Shown here in pieces: positions 48,601 through 59,265 of a DNA stretch of 64,000 bases. Position 1 is the stretch's first letter. Each line of letters begins with the position of its first letter. A program made the translations under genes and the position numbers. The notes below the pieces were generated by a model, which worked only from the letters and a program-made list of their open reading frames with translations, made no database searches and had not been told where the DNA came from. The stretch spans positions 3,225,326 to 3,289,325 of the forward strand of contig ML133436.1 of NCBI GenBank assembly GCA_003864495.1, written 5' to 3'. The stretch is from Nemopilema nomurai. Taxonomy: Eukaryota; Cnidaria; Scyphozoa; Rhizostomeae; Rhizostomatidae.

Positions 48601-49219
48601 AGATACAGGAAAGCAGTTTTCCTCTCTCGGTATCTGCATGCCTTTTAGAATTTTTCGTAACATATCATGATTGTGCAAAAAAAATTCATCGAGATGTAGT
48701 CAGACTCCAAAACACCTAGGTGAAAAGACCTTGCCCAATTATACGAAAATTGTCGTTACTGTATGTTTTGGCGCAATCTGGATTCCCCAAAAGGTGTTGC
48801 CCTATAGCCGAATCACAATTAATTTTGGTATTGTTTTTTTTGACAATTTCGACGTGACGCTGCTTTTTACAATATCTGCAACTGGCTATTTATTGTGTCA
48901 GCTTTTGGTTATTGTCCGACGTTTGCATACCCTGAGGAGTGTCGGACGAAAAAGTGCTTTAAGTATGCAAAACCTTGTCCGCCATTTCTAGCTAATACGC
49001 TGAGTGTGTCATAGGACGTCCTCGCCAGGTCAATAAAAGTCTTACTAATATCTCAGATGCTGACGGTCTTTTACACTCACATTGCAGGCCATGCGCAGCA
49101 CACCTTGTAAAGGAACATATAATTTATAGCTACATACCGACAAAGTCACCAGAGGATGCGTGAAGAAGTACGAAGAGCATCAACGTGCCTAGAAGTGTTG
49201 GTACCCGGTAAGATGCCAT
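42697..49219 (-). CDS. Secreted SUEL-lectin / serine protease fusion, copy 1 (three lectin domains)
   Basis: Twelve exons: 49219-49138, 48503-48243, 47786-47760, 47132-46860, 46492-46466, 45669-45634, 45457-45185, 44900-44814, 44347-44122, 43915-43713, 43495-43219, 42895-42697; 656 residues. Order: signal peptide (1 to about 24), SUEL lectin 1 (28-114), linker, SUEL 2 (124-214), two linkers, SUEL 3 (236-326), Thr/Pro linker, chymotrypsin-fold domain, Thr/Pro tail. SUEL 2 and 3 keep the rhamnose-binding-lectin marks YGR, DPC and KYL; SUEL 1 has YGN and NPC. The protease has activation site 'SRIVGG', His408, Asp461 and Ser566 in 'CRGDSGGPF'. Ser560 sits at the trypsin-189 position, giving chymotrypsin-like rather than trypsin-like specificity. 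The activation-peptide Cys ('SCGTP') should tie the lectin chain to the protease after cleavage. Introns around every lectin and linker exon are phase 1. Confidence 0.88.
43508..43660. repeat. Intronic minisatellite, short allele (copy 1)
   Basis: Units of about 10 bp, 'catcaacaaa' and 'catcatcgag', fill part of the intron between protease exons 2 and 3 over about 150 bases. Open frames across it are low-complexity and not genes. Confidence 0.85.
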
Positions 49220-49986
49220 GATTGCTTGGACCACTGCACCAACTGAGGGCTTCACGCATCAAAGCCAGTTCATATGCATCGGGTTCGATTGAATTCGATC
49301 TGGCTTGATAATTGCTATTTATTCAGTTGCCACCCTGATGTTGAAAAATAATTATTGTTTACGCAGTAGAATCGAGAAGTAAATAACCCTCCTGACGTAT
49401 GAAACTTGTCCTTCACTTACCCATCGATTCAATTGGGGCCCAACAAGATGTTTAAAAACTCTTATTAAATAGTTTGGTTACTAATTTCTTGCATGGTTTC
49501 ACTAATCCTGTTTTATTGTCCGTTAACATTCAAACCAGCAAGGTGCAAAATACTGAAAACCAAAACTTCTTCTAAAGCCATTTTTGCTAATTAAGACTGC
49601 TAAAAGATGATTGCATTCCAAAAGGTGGTTTCAGCCATTAACTAATAAAAACTCGCCAAAATGTGAATGATAAAAGGGGAAATTTTCTTTAGGTGTGACT
49701 TTGGTGACGAGAAGATCAAGAGAGCATTTGCAACAACCAGCTAGGCAAGGGTATTTGTTGTCTCCTCTTCAGCAGCATGGAAACATTAGAGAGCAATCTC
49801 TTATTTTCAGGCGTGCTGCCGCTGCACCAATTCTGGTTAAGACGCTCCCGAGGGTGTCTGGGTTTTAGAGAATAAATGCCACTTCCGTGAGCTGCAAAGG
49901 ATCAGTTTGGTTAAATTCTCAGACGGAGGAGGAACACGATCCTGGGCTCCTGTGTCAGCACTCTCAGGCCGTCAAACAAGGGTGCA

Positions 49987-50049
49987 TGCAGACTCATGTC
50001 AGCACTGTAGAATCTGTGAGTTAACCTCGAGAGGTATGTATTAACCTCG
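49987..50049. other. Junction between the two duplicated units
   Basis: 63 bases not present at the end of copy 2. They contain two copies of 'ttaacctcga'. This is the only non-shared sequence between the units and marks the duplication breakpoint. Confidence 0.7.
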
Positions 50050-51068
50050 AATGTATAACTCAGTTGTATATTGTTACAGAGGTATAACTGTTTTATCGGT
50101 ATGATCGGTATGATCTCAGTTCTCTCCCTAATGTTTCCTTGTTTGGTTTTTCGATTATGAATTTCTCGAAGAAGATGTAAGTTCTACAACGACTTTCTAC
50201 TTAAACTAGACATGCACAGAAAAGTATCGCTGTTGATTCTCAAGTAGGCAGGTGGACACGATAACACAACCTGCTAAAAAGTCATAAATTTCGATTATAT
50301 TAATATCCAAACCTTTTCGACTGCTCATTTTGAATCGGTAGTTGCTTTTCGGATTTTACTGATCTACACTTAGGAGGCTTTTAATTTAATGATATTATCA
50401 CTAGCTGCTTATCTGCTTGGGAAAGCTTTTGTCACTAGGAAGAAGGGGTGACCATTGGCTCAGGTGGCACATCTCAATGATATTCAATTGACTGAGAGAA
50501 TTTTACCACCTGAGCACCTATAAGCATCTTCAAGCAATTCGTTTTTGGACAAGCATTATCGTGCAACAAAAGGTTTTAACTGCTAATGGGGCGGTGCCTG
50601 GAAGCCTCTTTTTTCTTCAAGAGAAATGTTCAAAATAAGTTTTTCAAATGGTGGGGGGGGGGACTTTAAAAAGGGGCGCCAGACCAGCTTTAGCTCTGCT
50701 ACTGCTAGGGGATACTAAAGTTAGAGCTTGCGAGTTGGGATCTACTTACCTCTGCCTATTTATGAATATTCTGCATAATCTGCGTAAAAAAAGATTTTCA
50801 AAAATCCTCTCATATGCATGTGAACAAGAGTAGAATGGACGCCATTTCTCAATCTCTCCGTGTGATCTAGCTTGTTTTAATTTGATCTCTTCGTTTGGTC
50901 TGATGTTTCACTATTCCTCTTATTACATCAAGTATTACATCATTTCTACATCTTTACGGCTTGTTTAACTCGACTTGACATAAATCTAGTGCATGGAATG
51001 GCAGTCAACAGCTTTGAATGAGTCACTTCTATATAGTGTCTTTTGCTGTAAATCAATCTCTCGTACGC

Positions 51069-51935
51069 TTATCTGTGCATATGTTGAAAGGAAATGTGAG
51101 CAGGGTAGGCCGTGCTTCCAGTTAGGGCTTTTTGTACATGTCTTATCACAGCCAGCTTAGATTTCGCGGGCAACAGCTTGGCAAATTCCAATTGCAATGC
51201 CGTCGACCCTTGTAGCAGTACCACAATCTCATAAATCATTTCTTCTTCATCAGACCTATTTGTAAAGAAATTTCTGTTCAATATTGGTGATTGGAAGACT
51301 AATTAATCGCCAGTCACTGCTTTCTGGGTAGCTTCGTGTTCTCTATTGTTATCTAAGTTTCTCGCAAAGCCCTTACACGTTTTGGTGGCTGGATAGTATC
51401 TCTGCTTTTGCTTTAGAAGTCCAGGTAGCAATAGCCTTCAATGTCGTTTTTAGCCTGAATTTATGAATATGCATTGCTGAAAAGTTCTTACTCAAAACAC
51501 ACACCTTTTCGTAGATAATCCTGCAAGCATTTGCACAATGAAGCGATAGTCGTGCGAGGCATTCTTTGAGATGAAGTAAGTCTTAGCATTCTCCAGAAAC
51601 TCGCAGACGCTTGCCCTATGCCTTTCCATGCATGCATCATCTCGCAATTGCTTTTCCTCAATCAAGTCGACATTACGTCCACATCCACTGTCTTCTGTTA
51701 GAGTGGAAGTAGTGTATTCACCCGTGCTGTACAAGGAATCTGATGTCGTACTAGTTGTTTCGTCTGTTACGCCTGTTTCATCTGTTACGACCGTTTCGTC
51801 TGTTACGCCTGTTTCATCTGTTACGACAGTTTCGACTGTTGTGCCTGTTTCGACTGTTACGCCTGTTTCGACTGTTACGCCTGTTTCGCCTTCTAGTTCG
51901 GCTTCACAATTTTTGTATGCTCTGCTTCTTTTCAT
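51069..51935 (-). CDS. Unrecognised protein with hexapeptide repeat and PAH-like helical C-terminus, copy 2
   Basis: Exons 51935-51505 and 51273-51069, same splice sites and phase as copy 1, 211 residues. Compared with copy 1 the repeat reads 'TGVTVE' in place of 'TGVTLE' and 'TVVTDE' followed by Thr in place of Ser, one Cys in the Ser/Thr stretch is Ser, and 'LLQGW' becomes 'LLQGS'. Both copies are open across their full length, so both are probably expressed genes or very recent duplicates. Function unknown. Confidence 0.6.
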
Positions 51936-52176
51936 TGTGCTTTTTTCGTGTGGTTGCTCCAGTTTTTATCAATCTCAGAGCTTTCGCTTCTCCCTACTTT
52001 GTGTGCCGTTAACTTCGCATTAGCATCAAACACTGAAAGTCTGCTTATGCAATTTTTACTTATTTCATTTCTCGGTTGTTGAACTTAGTGATTCGTGAGA
52101 TGCTTCGATTTTCGATCCACCCAGCGCAATACTTGCGCAATCAACATTTGCGACTTTCTTCTACAACTCTTAGTGC

Positions 52177-52480
52177 TAATCAATTTCTGTGAATAACTTT
52201 TTGCACTACAAAGTTTACATAAAACAGTTGAATTCATACGGGTTCCAAATCTGCTCACTTAATTGTAGGGAATTTTCTTTGCTTCCTCTTTTGCAGCAAG
52301 ACGAGTGTATGCCGTTTATTTTTTCGAGCAGTGACTCTCCAGCATGCAGACTTTCAATGAGCAATATGCGATTACACTCCGTCATACATTTTCTTTTCAA
52401 AACCCAAACCCATCATCAATCCAATTTTGGGTTTCTGGAAAGAAGAGAGGTTGCGCAACTTTTTTAGGTGCCTGATGTAT
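52177..52480. other. Extra sequence present only in copy 2
   Basis: About 280 bases upstream of the copy 2 repeat-protein gene have no counterpart in copy 1, where a shorter different stretch sits near 42150-42230. No terminal repeats were recognised. Short open frames here have no known content. Confidence 0.4.
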
Positions 52481-53051
52481 TTTTGAAATCGACATTGATA
52501 AAAACGTACTATTTTCAAACATCCCACTCTCCTCCAAGTAACCAATCTGTGCATAAATTATTTTCCATGTTTATGCGATCATTTTTTGTTAAATTAGAAA
52601 AACTTGTTTTGCTATTCTCTAATATTCATCTGTTCATTTTTGTCTCTTCTAATAAAAAGCTATTGGGTAAGTTAGGTTGGCCAAATTTCACAATAGAAAT
52701 CACATAACGCTAAATGAGTTTTACCTTATTTTGTTTTTATGGCGGAACCGGTGATAGTTTCAAACCTTATTTTGTTTCAAACGTGCTCTGAACTTGTCAC
52801 GATATTTTTGTTAGTGCTAGCTCCGTTCATGTATCAGAAGGCAGAAACAGACGATTGTTCTTCAAACATAACTAATCATTATTTACCACAATCTGACAAT
52901 TGCACTAAAATCTATTTTCCCTTCGATAATTGCATGCTACATCCAAGTTAAATTAATTAATTATAGCTGAATGACGATATATCTTCGTTGCAGCAAGTTC
53001 TTAGACGGGGGGGCTCCGGGCCTGGAAAGGGGATTGTAAATGGTGCTGTTG

Positions 53052-56000
53052 TTATGGCTGCTCCGTCGTCTGTCCTGTTGTCCTGTCAGTTGGCGGTTGC
53101 GTAGTCGGTGGCAACCCGTTGTACTTGATTACGTTATCGATCCAATTGCGGAACTCGCTGACTCTAGCAAATACAGAATACCTGTCCACTCCAGAACACC
53201 TATATGTAGAAAGAAATTCAAGATTTTAAGCCATTAAAAGAATTTTTTACTTCCTTTCTGCATAAAAATTACATAATGCAAAGTGTAATTTCAACTATCA
53301 TGCTGGGTCTGGCAAAAAGCGCCCCCATACAGAATATAACGGAACTGTTTCCCGGCCTCTCCCTCGCGTGTATTTTTGTGCTTGTTCTGAAGAAAAACGA
53401 TTGAATTAGATACTTAACGCGCCAGTTTTGCTATAATTTTCATCAGAATAGGGGCCTCAGAGAGCAGCTAGAGGATCGTTGAGACCAAATTGCATTGGGA
53501 GCTGTGTTACCCACCTAATTGAACCCCAGCTCACGACTCCCTCCAGACTCCACTTTCCGTCAGCCCGCTGACACACGAAGGGTCCACCACTGTCCCCTCT
53601 GCAGGCGCTGAGCATTCTGTTGGGAGAACTCATACCATTTCCAGCACACAGCATTTGGTCGGAGATACTCAGCCTCTCGGTTCCCATGGAGGTCCAAAGG
53701 CGATTGGCGCAATCTTGCTTGGAGACAGTTGACATCGAGCCTTGTTGCAGGACATCGGCTGTGTTGCTGGGGTAACTCGTCATGCCCCAACCTAGACAGA
53801 ACCAACAGCATTATCAAGCATCAACAAACATCATCGAACATCAACAAACATCATCGAGCATCAGCAAACATCATCGAGCATCAGCAAGCATCACCAAGCA
53901 TCACCAAGTATCATCAAGCTTAATCAAACATTGCAAAGCAACATCGAACATCAACAAACATCATCGAACATCAGCAAGCAATACCAAGCATCACCAAGCA
54001 TCACCAAGCATCACCAAGTATCATCAAGCTTAATCAAACATTGCAAAGCAACATCGAACATCAACAAACATCATCGAGCATCAGCAAACATCATCGATCA
54101 TCAGCAAGCAATACCAAGCATCACCAAGCATCACCAAGCATCACCAAGCATCACCAAGTATCATCAAGCTTAATCAAACATTGCAAAGCAACATCGAACA
54201 TCAACAAACATCATCGAGCATCAGCAAACGTCATCGAGCATCAGCAAACATCATCAAGCATCAGCAAGCATCACCAAGCATCACCAAGTATCATCATGCT
54301 TAATCAATCATTGCCAAGCAACATCGAGCATCATGAGACTCTCCAAATGAACCAATACACCTAGATAAGGGCGTTGTCACCTTCTTACCTGTAACAAAGC
54401 ACTGTGTGTTGACTGGTAGGTTTTGGCCTTGGTCTGGCAAGCACACTGAGGAAATGCGGGATGTAAACAAGACGGGACTGCTCATTTTCATCATGGCAAT
54501 GTCGTTGTTGTATCTGTGAACTTTGTCGTAATTTGGATGGAGGACGATCTTCGACAGGGTTCTCTTCACTTCGTATCGTTCGTTCCTTCTTCTGCAAAAA
54601 GAGATAGTTTGTTATCCTCCCAGTTTGTTATGCCTTTATGCCATTAAATCGTGCCTTGTAACGGCAGAAATTTGCGTTTTCGGAGTAATATAGATTTAGG
54701 CTAACGTAAAAGAGTAATGAGTTCCAGTATGATTTTAGGACGAGTGTCCCACCAGAGCGTTTATCAATTCTCAAATGGAAGGCAGTCCTCCACCTACCTA
54801 TCGTGGTCGCCAAGTATGACGTAGTAATCGGCAATCGTGTCGCCATCATTTAGCCGTTGTAAGCAGTGAGTAGCTGTCACTATCCACATCGGGTTGATCA
54901 GCGCTCCTCCGCACTGGAAACCCCCGTTGCGGTAAAGGGCTATTTGCCATGGCCAAGCGCCTGCCTTGGCCGTGACGCCACCAACGATTCGCGACTGGGC
55001 GACCTGTGGTATACCGCAAGAACCTGAGATAGACGAATTTTCTCTTCATCATTTAATTTTTTGCAAGGGTGCCAAATGTAGGGCGCCATAATTATCAGGG
55101 GGTGGGGTGGAAAGATTGGTGGTTTCTTTGTATATGTGATCTCGTATCCTTGGCAAAGATACCCTTTCGTTATAAAGTTCAAGAGGCGAGTTTGTTTCCT
55201 AAGCTTCTATTCTCCGTAAAGGAAAACAGAGAGCTTCCTAGCAGCCAGTAACACTGTCTTTTCATTCTTCAACTAGTTTCGACGTAACGTACATCATTCA
55301 CACTTTGTTTATTTGAATTTGGGTTGTGTTTTAAAAAGGCTCTCCAATGTTAGCTTTAGGGGTTGTCAAGAACGCCGTAACGATGTGCTTGATTAATAGT
55401 ATGCCTTTTTACAATTCGCTTTATTTTTAATTCCTTCACAAAAAGGTGCATATTGAAGAGTTGGCTCACCTGGAATAGGAGGCAAGGGAGGGGCAACTGG
55501 AGTACTTGGAAGAGGTGGTATTGAAGCTGTTGGTTCGATTGTGGTCGTCAATGCATCTAGAATAGAAAAGAAATTTCGTCTTGATGCATGAGGAAGTTTA
55601 CCCCAGTATAACTGGATGCTTGTCTTTGCTGAGAACGTTGTTTTTGGAGGGAGGGGGAAGAGAAAGGTTAACTGGTCGAAAAATTGGAAAACACAAAAAC
55701 AGGAAAAAATGCTGCTGTGTTCCAAAGACTTATCGCAGGCGTTGTATCCCGCGTTGTATGTCACTGTTTAAACAAGAGCTCTGAAGCGTTAGTTGGTCTT
55801 TCCTGGGCTTTGCTGGTCTTTGACCAATGACCAACAAACGAGGGCCTCTATCACGTGGACAGTGGGATGACAGCCCTTATTGACAGGGTGGAGATTCAGG
55901 TGGAAGAAGCAGGGCAAATAAAAGGTGCACTTGGTAATTAAATGAGCAGTGGGCACATTAGGTGAATCATTTTGCATTTGTCATTTGTTTGTTTTTGTCC

Positions 56001-58403
56001 TTTCTTATGCAATCGTCCGCAGCCAATGTTGATCTTCGGGTGTGAAATTGATAGAATGTTGCATCAAGGAGGGGTTTTGGAAGGCATCCTTCTCCTTACC
56101 AAATTCAGAGAAAGAAACTGGCAGGAAAAGTAATTCGACAAAATGAGACTTACTTGTTGTTGGGGGAGCTGTCGTTTGAGCTAAAAAAGAAACAATATTG
56201 ACACTGCAACGCGGCTAGCACAAGTGAAGGACCGCTGAAGCAAGCATAGAAGATTTCACTGGCCCCTGCTACTTGCTTCAGAAAGGAAATGGCTATATTT
56301 CTCATTTTGTATGCAAAAGATGAAGAATCTTTAGAGTACTAATGAGACAAAGGCAAAGAACCATTATGTATGCAGAGCTATGATTTGCTTACATATATGG
56401 ACACACTCGTAGTTAATCTGAAGGTACTTGTATATTCCTGGGCAAGGGTCACCGAACAGTGAGTTGTGGGCCTGTGCAATACCAAAGGTCTTGCCCTGGT
56501 TGTAATGCCGTGCATATTTGGTGACGTCTGTGGAGCAAGCAGTGTTGCTTGTGTCTCCATTCTGACAGTAACTTGTCGATCTTCGGCCGTAAAATGCACC
56601 GAGGATGTTGATGACCTTCCCTACAGCGCAGCCCAGAAACGAGGACATGCCCTCGCATATCACCTCTGGAAAATTAAAATTTTGATTTTCTTCTTAAACA
56701 GCCACTACAATGACAGTTCAGCTTTGAAAGTCATTTTTCGATGATACCTAATGCCAGTAATATAGAAATGGAATTATGACTCTTAATAATAATTAATGAT
56801 AATTCTTTTACTACGAAGAAGAAGAAGAAGAAGAAGTTCATGTCTTACTTTTCTTTATTGAGCTCTCCGTTGTCTGGATTTGAGCTGGAAAGTGAAGAAT
56901 ATGATTGTTATTATGTGTGCTTTAATAGTGATCCAAAAAAGCTCAAAAAATGCGTTGAGGAATCAAGACATTTTTATTAAACAACGATTACATATTTCCT
57001 TGTTTTAGCTACAAACTAACATGCTACGATAAGTACCGTTGATAACTTGCTAAAGCTACTCATTATGAAAGTACCGATTTGCAAGAGGAGAAGACTATGT
57101 ATTAATTTGATTTCAATTATCTGTGTCGAAAAGTGGAAATTTAACCGAACTTATTTCCCTGTGTATTGGGTGAGAGTTAAGATGCAGCTAACAAAATAGC
57201 ATCTTCATCTTTCCACAAAAATTTGAAATTTGAAAATGTTTAAAAAATTTTGACTTTTGCACAGAGAAATTTTTCTCGAGATATCCAAGCAAGACTCATT
57301 TGGCATGCTCATGTCGCATTTCGCACGAACTTTTTCGCACTTCGCTGGTCACTGGAGAGTGGACTTTAGGTCTCTGTTGTCTGCGGCTGCCCAGTTACCA
57401 AATGGAATCGATGTAAGACTCACCTATGCATGTTGCTTCAACGTGAAGCGACTCCCAAACACCAATGCAAGGGTTTCCAAACGAATCCAGCCTCTTAAAA
57501 GCACACACACGTTTGTCTTTGCAGTATTGCCTCAATTCTCTCAGGACGTTTTTGCCCGTGCACCATGACGGACTGAACCAGCTGCAATCTGAGCTCGGGT
57601 TGCCGTACGACGCCTTCGTAATGTGGACGACCTTTCCATCGGGGCACAAGAAATTTCTCCTTTTATTGTGGCATATCTCTCCTGAAAATGAGACATCGAT
57701 TCTGGAAGATGCGTGTTTCCTTGGTACCTCTTCAGATGTTCTAGGTAGGAACCACTACTAATCCTATTAACAATTCACAGATACAGGAAAGCAGTTTTCC
57801 TCTCTCGGTATCTGCATGCCTTTTAGAATTTTTCGTAGCATATCATGATTGTGTAAAGAAAATTCATTGAGATGTAGACAGACTCCAAAACACCTAGGTG
57901 AAGGACGACCTAGATTGCCCAATTATACGAAAATTATCGTTACGGTAAGTTTTGGCGCAATCTGGATTCCCCAAAAGGTGTTGCCCTATAGCCGAATCAC
58001 AATTAATTTTGGTATTGTTTTTTTTGACAATTTCGACGTGACGCTGCTTTTTACAATATCTGCAACTGGCTATTTATTGTGTCAGCTTTTGGTTATTGTC
58101 CGACGTTTGCATACCCTGAGTAATGTCGGACGAAAAAGTACTTTAAGTATGCAAAACCTTGTCCGCCATTTCTAGCTAATACGCTGAGTGTGTCATAGGA
58201 CGTCCTCGCCAGGTCAATAAAAGTCTTACTAATATCTCAGATGCTGACGGTCTTTTACACTCACATTGCAGGCCATGCGCAGCACACCTTGTAAAGGAAC
58301 ATATAATTTATAGCTACATACCGACAAAGTCACCAGAGGATGCGTGAAGAAGTACGAAGAGCATCAACGTGCCTAGAAGTGTTGGTACCCGGTAAGATGC
58401 CAT
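53052..58403 (-). CDS. Secreted SUEL-lectin / serine protease fusion, copy 2 (two lectin domains)
   Basis: Nine exons: 58403-58322, 57681-57424, 56665-56393, 56180-56154, 55556-55470, 55023-54798, 54591-54389, 53791-53515, 53199-53052; 526 residues. Signal peptide, SUEL 1, SUEL 2, one short linker, the Thr/Pro linker and the protease are kept in frame. SUEL 3 and two linker exons are missing, which costs nothing in phase because they are 1-1 modules. The triad fits His295, Asp348 and Ser453, and the residue at trypsin position 189 is again Ser. A one-base deletion relative to copy 1 makes a TAA right after 'TTEQP', removing the last 17 residues of the Thr/Pro tail. SUEL 1 is one codon shorter and strongly changed in its first half. 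Nothing suggests a pseudogene. Confidence 0.87.
53812..54335. repeat. Intronic minisatellite, expanded allele (copy 2)
   Basis: Same 10-bp units as in copy 1, but about 520 bases long and organised in a higher-order repeat of about 110-130 bp ('ttaatcaaacattgcaaagc' marks each block at about 53918, 54030 and 54170). Histidine/serine-rich open frames through it are repeat artefacts. Confidence 0.88.
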
Positions 58404-59196
58404 GATTGCTTGGACCACTGCACCAACTGAGGGCTTCACGCATCAAAGCCAATTTATATGTATCGGGTTCGATTGAATTCGATCTTGCTTGATAATTGCT
58501 ATTTATTCAGTTGCCACCCTTATAAATCAGGAAGTAAATTAAAGTAAAATAATTATTGTTTACGCAGTAGAATCAGGAAATAAAAAATTACTTTCCTGAC
58601 GTATGGAACTTGTCCTTCACTTACCCATCGATTCAATTGGGGCCCAACAAGATGTTTAAAAACTCTTATTAAATAGTTTGGTTACTAATTTCTTGCATGG
58701 TTTCACTAATCCTGTTTTATTGTCTGTTAACATTCAAACCAGCAAGGTGCAAAATACTGAAAACCAAAACTTCTTCTAAAGCCATTTTTGCTAATTAAGA
58801 GTGTTAAAAGATGATTGCATTCCAAAAGGTGGTTTCAGCCATTAACTAACAAAAACTCGCCAAAATGTGAATGATGAAAAAAAGGAAATTTTATATTTAG
58901 GTGTGACTTTGGTTGGATGAGAAGATCAAGAGAGCATTTGCAACAACCAGCTAGGCAAGGGTATTTGTTGTCTCTTCTTCAGCAGCATGGAAACATTAGA
59001 GAGCAATCTCTTATTTTCAGGCGTGCTGCCGCTGCACCAATTCTGGTTAAGACGCTCCCGAGGGTGTCTGGGTTTTAGAGAATAAATGCCACTTCCGTGA
59101 GCTGCAAAGGATCAGTTTGGTTAAATTCTCAGACGGAGGAGGAACACGATCCTGAGCTCCTGTGTCAGCACTCTCAGGCCGTCAAACAAGGGTGCA

Positions 59197-59265
59197 AACG
59201 TCTGAGGAGTGTCGGACGAAAAAAAGTACTTTTAAGTATGCGAAAAATAGTTCCGCTTTTTCTAG
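59197..59265. repeat. Short third fragment of the duplicated unit
   Basis: Directly after copy 2, 'gaggagtgtcggacgaaaaa' and the next 40 bases resemble the first lectin-protease intron (about 48936-48992 and 58118-58175), with several differences. It looks like a remnant of a further, mostly lost unit or a dispersed repeat end. Confidence 0.5.

Larger units (their letters stand above)
39751..49986. repeat. Tandem duplication, copy 1 (about 10.2 kb)
   Basis: From 'aatgtataactcag' to 'caaacaagggtgca' this unit is collinear with the one at 50050-59196, with long near-identical stretches in both exons and introns. Copy 1 has extra sequence at about 40162-40437, 45080-46090 (including a lectin exon), 46590-46740 and 47690-47900. 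Confidence 0.95.
50050..59196. repeat. Tandem duplication, copy 2 (about 9.1 kb)
   Basis: Collinear with 39751-49986. It lacks the third lectin exon and two linker exons, and carries an expanded intronic minisatellite and about 280 extra bases near 52177-52480. Confidence 0.95.

Noticed and set aside
52990..53015. Frame extension of copy 2 protease through a seven-G run
   Set aside because: An earlier TAA at 53052-53054 ends the frame first, so the G-run difference lies in the 3' UTR.
53729..54364. Several His/Ser-rich plus-strand frames
   Set aside because: They are translations of the 10-bp intronic minisatellite and change with repeat number.
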